Shown one piece after another: positions 53,627 to 62,831 of a stretch of DNA of 64,000 nucleotides (the stretch's first letter is position 1; the number at the start of each line of letters is the position of its first letter). This DNA comes from an uncultured Roseicyclus sp. Lineage in GTDB: Bacteria > Pseudomonadota > Alphaproteobacteria > Rhodobacterales > Rhodobacteraceae. The DNA is taken from contig CANLLF010000002.1 in the NCBI GenBank assembly GCA_947491935.1, positions 248,001 through 312,000 of the forward strand, read 5' to 3'. Below the pieces are notes generated by a model, which was given only the letters and a program-made list of their open reading frames with translations, searched no databases and was not told the DNA's origin. The translations under genes were made by a program, and so were the position numbers.

Positions 53627-55777
53627 TTGGAGCGCGGCGTGCCGATTGTGAAGGAGCTGGTGTTTCTGGGCGGGGGGCATACCCACGCGCTGGTGCTGCG
53701 CAAATGGGGCATGCGACCGGTGCCCGGGGTGCGCGTGACATTGGTGAACCCCGGGGCCACCGCGCCCTATTCCGGCATGTTGCCAGGCCACATAGCAGGC
53801 CATTACGAGCGCTCGGCGCTTGATATCGACTTGGTGCGGCTGGCGCGGTTTGCGGGTGCGCGGTTGATTGTGGACCGCGCCGTTGCGCTTGATCCGGCGG
53901 TCAAGTGCGTCACCCTCGGCTCCGGGCGGGTGCTGCCGTACGATTTGCTGTCGCTTGATATCGGGATCACGTCCGAGATGCCGCTGCTGCCCGGATTTGC
54001 ACAGCATGGCGTAGCCGCCAAGCCACTGGGCCGGTTCGCCGATTTGTGGGCCGAGACCTGCAAGGGCACCGGGCCGATCCGGATTGCAATTCTGGGCGGC
54101 GGCGTGGCCGGATGCGAGGTGGCCATGGCAGCGGTGCACCGGATGCAATCGCTGGGGCGCGACGTATCGGCCTGCGTGATCGATCGGGGCGAGGTTCTGT
54201 CCAACGTCGTGCCCGCCGCTCGCCGGAAGCTCATGTCGGCGCTGGCCGATCACCGCGTTGAGCTGATCGAACATGCCACGCCGGTTGAGATCGTGGTGGA
54301 TGCCGTTGTGCTGGAAGGCGGGCGGCGGGTGCCCTCGGATCTGACCATCGGCACCGCCGGTGCGACGCCGCAGCTCTGGGTGGCTGAAACCGGGCTGCCG
54401 TGCCGTGATGGGTATCTGGAGGTTGATGAATACCTCCGCTCCACTGCCGACAAGACGGTGTTCGCGGCGGGCGATTGCGCCCATATCGCCCATGATCCGC
54501 GCCCAAAGGCCGGGGTCTACGCGGTGCGCGCGGCCCCGGTTCTGGCGCACAACTTGCGGGCCGATCTGGTGGGCCTGCAGCGCAAGGCGTTTCGCCCGCA
54601 GAAGGATTTCCTGAAGCTGATTTCGCTCGGCGATCAGGTAGCCGTGGCCGAGAAGGCGGGGCTGGCCCTGTCCGGCCCGCGCCTGTGGTGGCTGAAGGAC
54701 CGCATCGATCAGAAATTCATGGACCGGTTCCGCACATTGCCCGCGATGCCCGCCCCGGCGGTGCCCGCAGGCGCCGCCAAGGGTGTTGCGGCTGAGATGG
54801 CGGGCCCGGCCCCCTGTGGCGGCTGCGGCGCAAAGCTGTCTTCGGGCGCGTTGGGCGGCGTCATCGATACCGCACCGGGGGCCACCCGCAAGGATGTGGA
54901 GGCTGTGCCGGGTGATGATGCGGCAGTCCTCAAGATGGGTAAGACGCGGCAAGTGATCAGCACGGACCATTTGCGCGGTTTTGCGCTTGATCCGGCCCTC
55001 GTGGCCCGGGTCGCCGCGGTGCACGCATTGGGGGATATCTGGGCCATGGGCGCGGAGCCACAGGCGGCGCTGGCACAGGTGATCCTGCCGCACGCCGCCG
55101 CGCGATTGCAGCGGGCGCAGTTGGACGAGGTGATGGAGGCCGCCGGTGAGATCTTTGCAGCCGAAGGCGTTGCGGTGGTGGGCGGACATTCGACGGCCGG
55201 GGCCGAATTGACGATCGGTTTCACCGTCACGGGCCTCCTGGATCGCGCGCTGATCACCCTGGCAGGTGCCAATGCGGGGGACGCGATCATCGTCACCAAG
55301 CCGATCGGGACCGGCGTGATCCTGGCCGCCGAAATGCAGGCTGTGGCCGACGGTGAGGATGTGCTGGCCTGCTGGACGTCGATGACAACTCCGTCCGGCG
55401 ACGCCACCCGGGCGCTGGCCCCGCTGGCCCATGCGATGACGGACCTCACCGGGTTTGGGCTGGCCGGTCATCTCGGCAACATATGCTCGGCCTCGGGCGT
55501 CGGGGCCGAGGTCACCCTGGAGGCGGTCCCAGTGCTGCGCGGCGCGGACAACCTGGCCGCTGCTGGCATCAAATCTTCCCTCTGGGCGCAGAACCGCGCG
55601 GCGCAAGCGGTCGATGTACCGGACACTCCGCGCGGCGATCTGATGTTCGATCCACAAACGGCCGGTGGCCTTTTGGCAATCGTGCCGCAATCCCGGCTGC
55701 ACGAGGCGCTGACCGATTGTCCGGGCGCGGTCCTGATCGGCCAAATCACCCGGCAAAAGGGCGTGGTGTTCCGGTAG
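53627..55777 (+). CDS. selD: Pyridine nucleotide-disulfide oxidoreductase fused to selenide, water dikinase
   Basis: A 716-residue fusion. Residues 1 to about 375 are an NDH-2/SQR-like flavoprotein (FLGGGHTHALVLRKWG, IAILGGGVAGCEVAMAA, FAAGDCAHI), and about 390-716 are SelD, which makes selenophosphate from selenide and ATP. The SelD active site reads PCGGCGAKL with C400 and K403, so it uses cysteine, not selenocysteine. The oxidoreductase half may reduce or bind selenium for delivery to SelD, which is inference. TTG 53627 follows a GGGAGGGGG site; GTGs at 53639 or 53648 are alternatives. MnmH at 31283 would use the product. Confidence 0.92.
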   Translation: MERGVPIVKELVFLGGGHTHALVLRKWGMRPVPGVRVTLVNPGATAPYSGMLPGHIAGHYERSALDIDLVRLARFAGARLIVDRAVALDPAVKCVTLGSGRVLPYDLLSLDIGITSEMPLLPGFAQHGVAAKPLGRFADLWAETCKGTGPIRIAILGGGVAGCEVAMAAVHRMQSLGRDVSACVIDRGEVLSNVVPAARRKLMSALADHRVELIEHATPVEIVVDAVVLEGGRRVPSDLTIGTAGATPQLWVAETGLPCRDGYLEVDEYLRSTADKTVFAAGDCAHIAHDPRPKAGVYAVRAAPVLAHNLRADLVGLQRKAFRPQKDFLKLISLGDQVAVAEKAGLALSGPRLWWLKDRIDQKFMDRFRTLPAMPAPAVPAGAAKGVAAEMAGPAPCGGCGAKLSSGALGGVIDTAPGATRKDVEAVPGDDAAVLKMGKTRQVISTDHLRGFALDPALVARVAAVHALGDIWAMGAEPQAALAQVILPHAAARLQRAQLDEVMEAAGEIFAAEGVAVVGGHSTAGAELTIGFTVTGLLDRALITLAGANAGDAIIVTKPIGTGVILAAEMQAVADGEDVLACWTSMTTPSGDATRALAPLAHAMTDLTGFGLAGHLGNICSASGVGAEVTLEAVPVLRGADNLAAAGIKSSLWAQNRAAQAVDVPDTPRGDLMFDPQTAGGLLAIVPQSRLHEALTDCPGAVLIGQITRQKGVVFR

Positions 55778-55856
55778 AGCTCGCGGCCACTGGACACTGC
55801 CGCCCGCACGCCTAGTGTCGCCCCTATCCCGATAGCCCATGCGAAAGGTGCGCGAG

Positions 55857-58154
55857 ATGTCGAAATTCGGTTCCAGCCAGTCCGTGGCCCGCTTTGAAGA
55901 TACCCGCTTTCTGACGGGCCGGGGCGCTTATGTGGACGATCTGGCCCCGGCCGATGCGCTCCACGGCTATGTCCTGCGCGCTCCGATGGCCCATGGCGTC
56001 ATTACTGATCTGGATGTCAGCGAGGCCCATGATGCGCCGGGCGTACACGCCGTCTATACGGCTGCGGATCTGAAAGACGCGGGCCTGAAAAACGCGATGC
56101 GGTTTTCGACGGTCAAGAATCGTGATGGCTCCAACGGCAACCGCGCCCCACGCCCGATCCTTGCGGACGGGCGCGTGCGGTTCGTGGGCGACGCGGTGGC
56201 CTTTGTCGTGGCCGAGACGCTGGTGCAGGCCAAGGACGCAGCTGAATTGATCGTGCTGGATGTCGACGACCTTCCGGTGAAGCTGGATCTGCAACCGGGC
56301 GGCCCGGTGATCCACGAGGACGCGCCCGATAATGTTGTCTACGATTTCGGGGTGGGGGACGACGCGGAAACCGATGCGGCGCTGGCCAAGGCTACCCATA
56401 CCGTCACGCTCACCACCTACGACAACCGCGTCATCGTCAACTCCATGGAGCCGCGTGGATGCTATGCCGAGATGGAGGGGGATCGCATCCATGTCTCCGT
56501 CAACGGGCAGGGTGTCTGGGGCACAAAGAAGGATGTTGCCAAATTCCTTGGCATCGACGCGGAACGCGTGCGTGTGACAACGCCCGATGTTGGCGGCGGC
56601 TTCGGCATGAAGGCGATGGGCTATCCGGAATACCTTTTGGTGGCGCTCGCTACGAAACAGACGGGTCGGTCGGTGCGCTGGATCGGCGAACGCACAGAAT
56701 CCATGTTGTCCGATAATTCCGGGCGCGACCTGAACGTGACCTGTACCCTTGGTTTCGACGCCGATCACAAGATCATCGCCTATAAGGTCGACAGCCTGTC
56801 AAATATGGGGGCCTACAATTCCGAGTTCGGGCAAGGCATCCAATCGAGCCTTTTCTCCAAGGTCCTGACCGGCCCCTACGACATCCAGACCACCTCCTTC
56901 CGCAATCGCGGCATCTTCACCAATACGACCCAGGTCGATGCCTATCGCGGCGCCGGGCGGCCCGAGGCGATCTATGCGCTGGAACGCGTCATGGATTTCG
57001 CGGCGCGGGAGCTTGGCGTCGATCCGGTGGAGCTGCGGCGCAAGAACTTCATCACGCCCGGTGCCTTCCCCTACAGGTCGGCCACCGGTGAGCTTTATGA
57101 CGTGGGCGAGTTTGACCGGGTGCTCACCCGAGCGGAGGCGGAGGCCGACCTTGCAGGGTTCCCCGCCCGTCGCGCCAGCGCGGAGGCGGAGGGCAAACTG
57201 CGCGGCCTTGGTATCGCCTATTACATCGAGAGTATCCTTGGATCGCCCGAGGAAACGGCAACGGTTGAGCTGACGGAAACCGGCGCCACCCTCTATGTCG
57301 GGACCCAATCCAACGGGCAGGGCCATGAGACGGTGTACCGCCAGATCCTCCACGATCAGACGGGACTGCCCTTCGACAAGATCACCGTGGTTCAGGGCGA
57401 CAGCGACCGTATCGCCAATGGCGGCGGCACGGGCGGATCACGCTCGGTCACAGTTCAGGGAACCGCGATGCGCGCCACGGCGGATGTGTTAATCTCGCAG
57501 CTAACCGCATTTCTGGAACGCGATATGGACGCCACCGATATGACATTCGACGCCGAGGAGGGCGTGTTCCGCGCCCCCGGCTCGAACGTCGTGATCACGC
57601 TTCTGGAGGCGGCAGGCCGTGCCAAAGCGGCGGGGCAGGCGGAGCTGGCGCGGGCATCCGAGACCACAACGCTTCCGGGTCGCTCTTACCCCAATGGATG
57701 CCACATCGCCGAGGTGGAGATTGACCGCGACACCGGCGTGACGCGCGTGGATCGCTACACGGTGGTTGATGATTTCGGGATCCTGATGAACCCGATGTTA
57801 GCCGAAGGGCAGGTTCACGGCGGTGTGGCGCAAGGCATCGGGCAGGCGATCACCGAGCACACGATGTTCGATGCCGATGGTCAGCTTCTGACGGCCACCT
57901 TCATGGATTACGGGATGCCGCGCGCCGATGACATGCCGTTCGTGGCCTTCTATACTGAAGAGGTGCCGTCAACGGCCAACCCGCTTGGCATGAAGGGCTG
58001 CGGGGAGGCGGGAACCGTCGGTGCGCTTGGGGCCGTGGCCAATGCCGTGCAGGATGCGCTCTGGCCCCTCGGGATCAGACAGGTGGACATGCCGTTCACC
58101 CCGTCGCGGGTTTGGGCGATGTTGGAGGAAGCGAGGGCGATTGCAGCGGAATAA
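55857..58154 (+). CDS. Molybdopterin-binding subunit of the xanthine oxidase family, form II CoxL-like
   Basis: A 765-residue molybdenum hydroxylase large subunit: SVARFEDTRFLTGRGAYVDDL at the start, the glycine loop DVGGGFGMKAMGYPE, active-site loop AYRGAGR (362-368) and catalytic E717 in GCGEAGTVGALG. AYRGAGR marks form II; true CO dehydrogenase (form I) has AYRCSFR, so CO oxidation is unlikely. The FAD (CoxM) and iron-sulfur (CoxS) subunits are not adjacent and must lie elsewhere. ATG 55857 follows AAGGTG. The next gene starts inside its last codons. Confidence 0.9.
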   Translation: MSKFGSSQSVARFEDTRFLTGRGAYVDDLAPADALHGYVLRAPMAHGVITDLDVSEAHDAPGVHAVYTAADLKDAGLKNAMRFSTVKNRDGSNGNRAPRPILADGRVRFVGDAVAFVVAETLVQAKDAAELIVLDVDDLPVKLDLQPGGPVIHEDAPDNVVYDFGVGDDAETDAALAKATHTVTLTTYDNRVIVNSMEPRGCYAEMEGDRIHVSVNGQGVWGTKKDVAKFLGIDAERVRVTTPDVGGGFGMKAMGYPEYLLVALATKQTGRSVRWIGERTESMLSDNSGRDLNVTCTLGFDADHKIIAYKVDSLSNMGAYNSEFGQGIQSSLFSKVLTGPYDIQTTSFRNRGIFTNTTQVDAYRGAGRPEAIYALERVMDFAARELGVDPVELRRKNFITPGAFPYRSATGELYDVGEFDRVLTRAEAEADLAGFPARRASAEAEGKLRGLGIAYYIESILGSPEETATVELTETGATLYVGTQSNGQGHETVYRQILHDQTGLPFDKITVVQGDSDRIANGGGTGGSRSVTVQGTAMRATADVLISQLTAFLERDMDATDMTFDAEEGVFRAPGSNVVITLLEAAGRAKAAGQAELARASETTTLPGRSYPNGCHIAEVEIDRDTGVTRVDRYTVVDDFGILMNPMLAEGQVHGGVAQGIGQAITEHTMFDADGQLLTATFMDYGMPRADDMPFVAFYTEEVPSTANPLGMKGCGEAGTVGALGAVANAVQDALWPLGIRQVDMPFTPSRVWAMLEEARAIAAE

Positions 58155-59232
58155 GGGCATATGGGCCCGGCTTCTGGGCTTCCGTAACGCTGAGCCGCCA
58201 TCGCCTGAGCTGCAAAAGAGCTGCACCCATGTGATCCTTCTGGATGGGACAATGTCCTCCCTGACCCCGGGTTGTGAGACGAATATCGGGCTGACCTATC
58301 GGCTGTTGATGGAGGCCGACCGTAGCTCCGGTCTGCGCCTTTATTACGAGCCGGGCATCCAGTGGCGGGGTCTGTCACGCGCCCATGAAGTGATGGCAGG
58401 TATCGGCATCAACCGGCAGATCCGCCGCGCCTATGTCTGGCTGTCCCACGCCTATCGTCCCGGCGACAAGGTGATCCTTCTGGGCTATTCGCGGGGGGCC
58501 TATGCGGTGCGTTCCCTTGGGGGGTTGATCGACCGTATGGGCCTGATGAAGCGCGAGGCGCTCAGCCAGGAACGGGTTGAGGCGCTTTATGAGCTTTATC
58601 GCGCCGCACCCAACAGCGTGGCCGCCGAAGCCATGCGCGCCCAATATTGCGGCCCGTCGATCCCGATCACGTTTCTGGGTGTGTTCGACACGGTCCGCGC
58701 CCTTGGCATTCGCTGGCCCCTTGTCTGGCGGATGTTGCCCCTGCCGCACCCCTACCACAACCATACGTTGGGGCCCCATGTTGAGGTCGCGCGCCACGCG
58801 CTGGCGCTGGATGAAACCCGCGTGGCTTATGATCCGATCTTGTGGGACACGGATCGGGAGATGTCGGGCCAAAGCGTGGTTCAGATGTGGTTTCGCGGCA
58901 GTCATGGCGATATCGGCGGCCAGTTGAATGGGCGCGCCACGGCGCGCCCGCGGTCGAACATCGCGTTGAACTGGATGTTGGCCGAAGCAGGAGCCGCTGG
59001 CCTGCCCCTCCCCGACGGGTGGAAGACGCGATTTCCGACGGATGCCAACGCGCCATCGGTGGGCACGTTTGGCGGGTTTGGGAAACTCCTATGGATGCGC
59101 AGGCGTCGGATCGTCGGGCGCGATCCATCGGAACGCGTCCATCCAAGCGCCAAGGATTGGGCCAGTGCCAAGGGCTTGGATCTGGGGGACGCCACGGAAG
59201 ATGTGGATCCCGATACGGCTGTGCCCGGCTAG
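58141..59232 (+). CDS. DUF2235 alpha/beta hydrolase-like protein
   Basis: A 363-residue protein of the DUF2235 group (Tle1-like hydrolases): HVILLDGTMSSLTPGCETNIG, then the nucleophile elbow GYSRGAY (S117), FLGVFDTVRALGI with the acid aspartate and FRGSHGDIGGQ with the histidine. Known members include type VI lipase effectors, but most are uncharacterised; no secretion genes are near. TTG 58141 is taken as start, overlapping the CoxL-like stop by 14 bp with GGAGG upstream, so translation is probably coupled. Its stop shares CTAG with hrpB. Confidence 0.85.
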   Translation: MQRNKGIWARLLGFRNAEPPSPELQKSCTHVILLDGTMSSLTPGCETNIGLTYRLLMEADRSSGLRLYYEPGIQWRGLSRAHEVMAGIGINRQIRRAYVWLSHAYRPGDKVILLGYSRGAYAVRSLGGLIDRMGLMKREALSQERVEALYELYRAAPNSVAAEAMRAQYCGPSIPITFLGVFDTVRALGIRWPLVWRMLPLPHPYHNHTLGPHVEVARHALALDETRVAYDPILWDTDREMSGQSVVQMWFRGSHGDIGGQLNGRATARPRSNIALNWMLAEAGAAGLPLPDGWKTRFPTDANAPSVGTFGGFGKLLWMRRRRIVGRDPSERVHPSAKDWASAKGLDLGDATEDVDPDTAVPG

Positions 59233-61637
59233 CGCCCGCGCGGTTTGGCGCGCAGCGTGGGATCCGCCTCACGCGGGTTCTCCGGCCAAGGATGCCTGGG
59301 GTATTTAGCGCGCATATCCTTGCGGACATCGGCGTAGGACCCGTCCCAGAACCCCGGCAGATCGGTGGTGACTTGCACGGGCCGTTGTGCAGGGGACAGA
59401 AGCACCATTCGAAGCGGTAGGTTGTCCGGCCCCACGCGGGGGTGCGAGGTGGTCCCAAAGACCTCCTGCAGGCGCAGGGACACTTCGGGCGTATCCCCCG
59501 CATAATCAATTGGTGTCCTGCGCCCCAGCGGCGTGGTCCACGCCTCGGGCGCCAATGCGTTGACCTTTTGCAGCGCGTCCCAGCCGAGCCATGCTTCCAG
59601 CGCCTGGGCCGGATCGAAGCGGGCAAGGTCCTCCGCCGTTTTCAGGCCGTCCAGATACGGCGCAGCCCAGTCCGGCAGGGCGTTCAGAAGGGCATCGTCC
59701 GACATATCGGCAACGCCGGAAAATCCAACCCGCGCGCGCAGAAGGCGGGCCCGTTTCGACCAGCCAAGCGCCCCAAGCCCCAGATCGCGAATGCCGTCCA
59801 GAAGCGCGTCGGCCATCGCCTCCGCTGGCGCGTCCCGCCAGATCCGGTCATCCAGGACCAGCGCACCAAGCCGCTCCTGCTGCCGCGCTTCGACCCGTTT
59901 GTGGCGCTTCGACCAGCGACACACATTCTGCCACGTGATCTGATCGGCAAAAACCTCGCGGATCTCAGCCTCCGACACCTCCACGGCCAAGCGAATGCGC
60001 GCCTCGCGTGGGTTGCCGTCCAGATCGGTCGCGATGATAAGGCGCGATCCCTGCAATGTGTCGCCGTCCGGCAAAACCGCCCCCTTGCCACCGGACAGGA
60101 CATAGCGGGGCTGCTCTCCCGGGCGGCGCAACCCGATCCGGTCGGGATAGGCCAAGGCGGCCTGCGCACCGGTACTTCGACGGGGCCCTTTTTCGAATCG
60201 GGTCAGGCGTTTGGCCTCGGTCCGGATGCGCGCAATTGTGCCGGGATCCGCCCCGAATTCCTGCGGTCGATCCAACGCCCGCAGACGGCGCATGATGTCC
60301 ACCCCTTGCCCCCGGAGCCGGTCGCGTTCCGACATCAACGCGGCCAGTCTCGCGCTGCCCGGCCCGCCCAGGGTCAGCATATGCCCGAGGCGTGGATGCA
60401 GCGGCAGACGCGCCAGGCGCCGCCCATGCTCAGTGATGCGGCCCTGCCCATCCAATGCGCCCAAACCCGTCAAAAGCGCCCGCGCCTCCGCCATGGCGCC
60501 GTCGGGCGGCGGCGTCAGAAAGGCCAGCCCCGCATCCGCGCCCCACACCGCCAGCTCCAGCGCAAGGTTCGACAGATCCGCCGCTTCAATCTCGGCCGGG
60601 GGAAAGGCGGGCAGCGCTCCTTCCGCCCCTTTTGTCCACATCCTGTAACACGTGCCTTCCGCAACCCGCCCCGCGCGGCCCCGCCGTTGATCGGCCTCTG
60701 CTCGGCTCACCGGTTCCGTCACCAGCCGCGTCATCCCCGAACCGGGATCAAACCGCGCCCGTCTGGCGCGCCCGGCATCCACCACGATGCGAATGTCTTC
60801 GATGGTGAGCGACGTTTCCGCGATGGCCGTGGCAAGGACCAGCTTGCGGCCCTGCGCTTCGGGGCGGATCGCGGCGCGCTGGTCGGCCAGCTTCATGGCC
60901 CCGAAAAGGGGCCGCACATGCACATCCTCGGGAAGCCGACCGTTGAGGGCAGCCGCCGTCCGGCGGATCTCCCCCTCACCCGGCAGGAAGACAAGGCACC
61001 CGCCCTCAACGTCCTCCAGGGCACGAAGAATTGTGTCTGCTGTGGCATGTTCCAGCCAGACGCCTGCGGGCAAGGGGCTTTCAAGCCACCGTGTCTCCAC
61101 CGGAAACGCGCGCCCGTCCGAGGAGATCAACGGCGCATGATCCAGCAGGGTGGCAACCGGCCCCGCATCCAACGTTGCCGACATCACCACCAGCCATAGA
61201 TCCGGGCGCAGCGCGCCGCGCACCTCCCATGTCAGGGCAAGGCCCAGATCGGCATTGAGCGAGCGTTCATGGAATTCGTCGAAAATGACCGCGCCAATGC
61301 CCGGCAATTCCGGATTATCCTGCAACATCCGCGTCAGGATACCTTCCGTCACAACCTCGATGCGCGTGCCTTTGCCCACTGCGCTGTCGCCACGAATGCG
61401 ATAGCCGACCGTGCCGCCCACCTCCTCGCCCAATGTTTTCGCCATACGGTCCGCCGCCGCGCGGGCGGCCAGGCGGCGCGGTTCAAGCATCACGATCCGC
61501 CCCCGCACCTCCCGCAATAGGGCCAGCGGCACACGGGTGGTTTTGCCCGCGCCCGGCGGCGCCTGGAGCACGGCGCGGCCCTCGGCGCGCAGGGCGTCTA
61601 GAAGCTCCGGAAGGATGGCATCAATCGGCAAGTCCAT
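59229..61637 (-). CDS. hrpB: ATP-dependent helicase HrpB
   Basis: An 802-residue DEAH/RHA-type helicase. Walker A is APPGAGKTTR (26-35), motif II is DEFH (120-123) in VIFDEFHERSL, motif III VMSATLD, motif VI QRRGRAGR, followed by the HA2 and HrpB C-terminal domains (PVQVTTDLPGFWDGSYADVRKDMRAKYPRHPWPE). The role of HrpB is poorly defined; helicase activity on RNA is assumed. ATG 61637 is preferred over TTG 61643. It converges on the DUF2235 gene with a four-base overlap and diverges from meaB by 94 bp. Confidence 0.93.
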   Translation of the reverse strand: MDLPIDAILPELLDALRAEGRAVLQAPPGAGKTTRVPLALLREVRGRIVMLEPRRLAARAAADRMAKTLGEEVGGTVGYRIRGDSAVGKGTRIEVVTEGILTRMLQDNPELPGIGAVIFDEFHERSLNADLGLALTWEVRGALRPDLWLVVMSATLDAGPVATLLDHAPLISSDGRAFPVETRWLESPLPAGVWLEHATADTILRALEDVEGGCLVFLPGEGEIRRTAAALNGRLPEDVHVRPLFGAMKLADQRAAIRPEAQGRKLVLATAIAETSLTIEDIRIVVDAGRARRARFDPGSGMTRLVTEPVSRAEADQRRGRAGRVAEGTCYRMWTKGAEGALPAFPPAEIEAADLSNLALELAVWGADAGLAFLTPPPDGAMAEARALLTGLGALDGQGRITEHGRRLARLPLHPRLGHMLTLGGPGSARLAALMSERDRLRGQGVDIMRRLRALDRPQEFGADPGTIARIRTEAKRLTRFEKGPRRSTGAQAALAYPDRIGLRRPGEQPRYVLSGGKGAVLPDGDTLQGSRLIIATDLDGNPREARIRLAVEVSEAEIREVFADQITWQNVCRWSKRHKRVEARQQERLGALVLDDRIWRDAPAEAMADALLDGIRDLGLGALGWSKRARLLRARVGFSGVADMSDDALLNALPDWAAPYLDGLKTAEDLARFDPAQALEAWLGWDALQKVNALAPEAWTTPLGRRTPIDYAGDTPEVSLRLQEVFGTTSHPRVGPDNLPLRMVLLSPAQRPVQVTTDLPGFWDGSYADVRKDMRAKYPRHPWPENPREADPTLRAKPRGR

Positions 61638-61731
61638 GGCCAATCGCGATAGGCGGCTGTCTTGCGGGCGTCAACGGCTGGACAGCCGCGCCTTGGCCGG
61701 GTCAAGTGGCGCTGACAGCGGCGGAGGGCAC

Positions 61732-62706
61732 ATGGACGACGATTTGGCAGATCGGATTGCGGCGGGGGACCGGCGCGCCCTGGCCCGCGCCGTGACGTTG
61801 GTGGAAAGCACCCGCGCCGATCACCGCGCGCAGGCCGCCGCCTTGCTGGATCACCTGCGGGGCCTGGGGCGGCAGGCCCTGCGCATCGGCCTGTCGGGCA
61901 CGCCGGGCGTGGGCAAATCCACTTTCATCGAGGCCTTCGGGATGAAGCTGACCGGCGCGGGCCTGAAGGTGGCCGTGCTCGCCGTAGATCCATCCTCCAC
62001 CCGCTCCGGCGGGTCCATCCTGGGCGACAAGACCCGGATGGAGCGGTTGAGCCGCGAGAAGAACGCCTTTATCCGCCCCTCGCCCTCCGCCGCCGCCTTG
62101 GGCGGTGTGGCCCGGCGCACCCGTGAGGCGATCAGCCTTTGCGAAGCGGCGGGGTTCGACGTGGTCCTGATCGAAACCGTCGGTGTCGGCCAATCCGAAA
62201 CGATGGTGGCTCAGATGTGCGATCTCTTCGTGCTGCTTCTGGCCCCGGCCGGTGGCGACGAATTACAGGGTGTCAAACGCGGGATCATGGAAATGGCCGA
62301 CATGATCCTGATCAACAAGGCCGATGGTGAGTTGAAATCCACGGCGATCCGCACCGTCTCGGACTATGCCGGTGCACTGCGCCTGTTGCGCAAACGCCCG
62401 CAGGACCCCGACGACTTCCCCAAGGCCCTGGCCGTTTCCGCGGTGGAGGGGGCGGGGTTGCAGACCGCCTGGGACGAGATGCAGGCCCTGGCCGAATGGC
62501 GGCGTGACCACGGGTTTTGGGATCGCACGCGCGCCGAACAAGCGGCGCATTGGTTCGAGTTCGAGGTGCGCGAAGGCCTGTTGGCGCGTCTGCGCGAGGA
62601 TCAGACCCTGCGCTCGGCGATGACCGATCTGGCGCAATCGGTGGCGGCCGGTGAGGTAACGCCGACGGCGGCGGCCCGGCAGATCCTCGAGCAGATGGGC
62701 GGCTAG
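61732..62706 (+). CDS. meaB: Methylmalonyl-CoA mutase-associated GTPase
   Basis: A 324-residue G3E-type GTPase that chaperones cobalamin into acyl-CoA mutases and protects them. It has P-loop GLSGTPGVGKST, AVDPSSTRSGGSILGDKTRM, ETVGVGQSE and the guanine motif NKAD, with the C-terminal dimerisation arm. GGAGGG lies 3-4 nt before ATG 61732. No mutase gene lies in the window, so the partner is elsewhere. The N-terminal DDDLADRIAAGDRRALARAVTLVE is typical of MeaB/ArgK. Confidence 0.93.
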   Translation: MDDDLADRIAAGDRRALARAVTLVESTRADHRAQAAALLDHLRGLGRQALRIGLSGTPGVGKSTFIEAFGMKLTGAGLKVAVLAVDPSSTRSGGSILGDKTRMERLSREKNAFIRPSPSAAALGGVARRTREAISLCEAAGFDVVLIETVGVGQSETMVAQMCDLFVLLLAPAGGDELQGVKRGIMEMADMILINKADGELKSTAIRTVSDYAGALRLLRKRPQDPDDFPKALAVSAVEGAGLQTAWDEMQALAEWRRDHGFWDRTRAEQAAHWFEFEVREGLLARLREDQTLRSAMTDLAQSVAAGEVTPTAAARQILEQMGG

Positions 62707-62752
62707 GCCCGTACGACCGGTCGGCCATACCGCCCGCAATCATTAACTTCGG

Positions 62753-62768
62753 TTAACCTCGCGTTAAC
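62753..62768 (+). promoter_or_regulatory. CtrA box upstream of radC
   Basis: TTAA-CCTCGCG-TTAAC is a perfect match to TTAA-N7-TTAAC, with a third TTAAC just upstream (62743-62747). It ends 63 bp before the radC start, a suitable promoter distance. In Rhodobacterales CtrA controls gene-transfer, motility and recombination-related genes, so RadC as target is plausible. Confidence 0.65.
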
Positions 62769-62831
62769 CATAGCCACGGCAGGATGGATATCGGGCCGAT
62801 TTTTTGCGGCCTGCAAGAGAACATATTTGCC

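Noticed and set aside
55857-58154. Reading the CoxL-like gene as aerobic carbon monoxide dehydrogenase
   Set aside because: The active-site loop is AYRGAGR (form II), not the AYRCSFR of genuine CO dehydrogenase, and coxM/coxS are not adjacent.
58141-59232. Calling the DUF2235 protein a type VI secretion effector
   Set aside because: There are no vgrG, hcp, PAAR or immunity genes nearby, and the gene is coupled to a molybdoenzyme gene instead.
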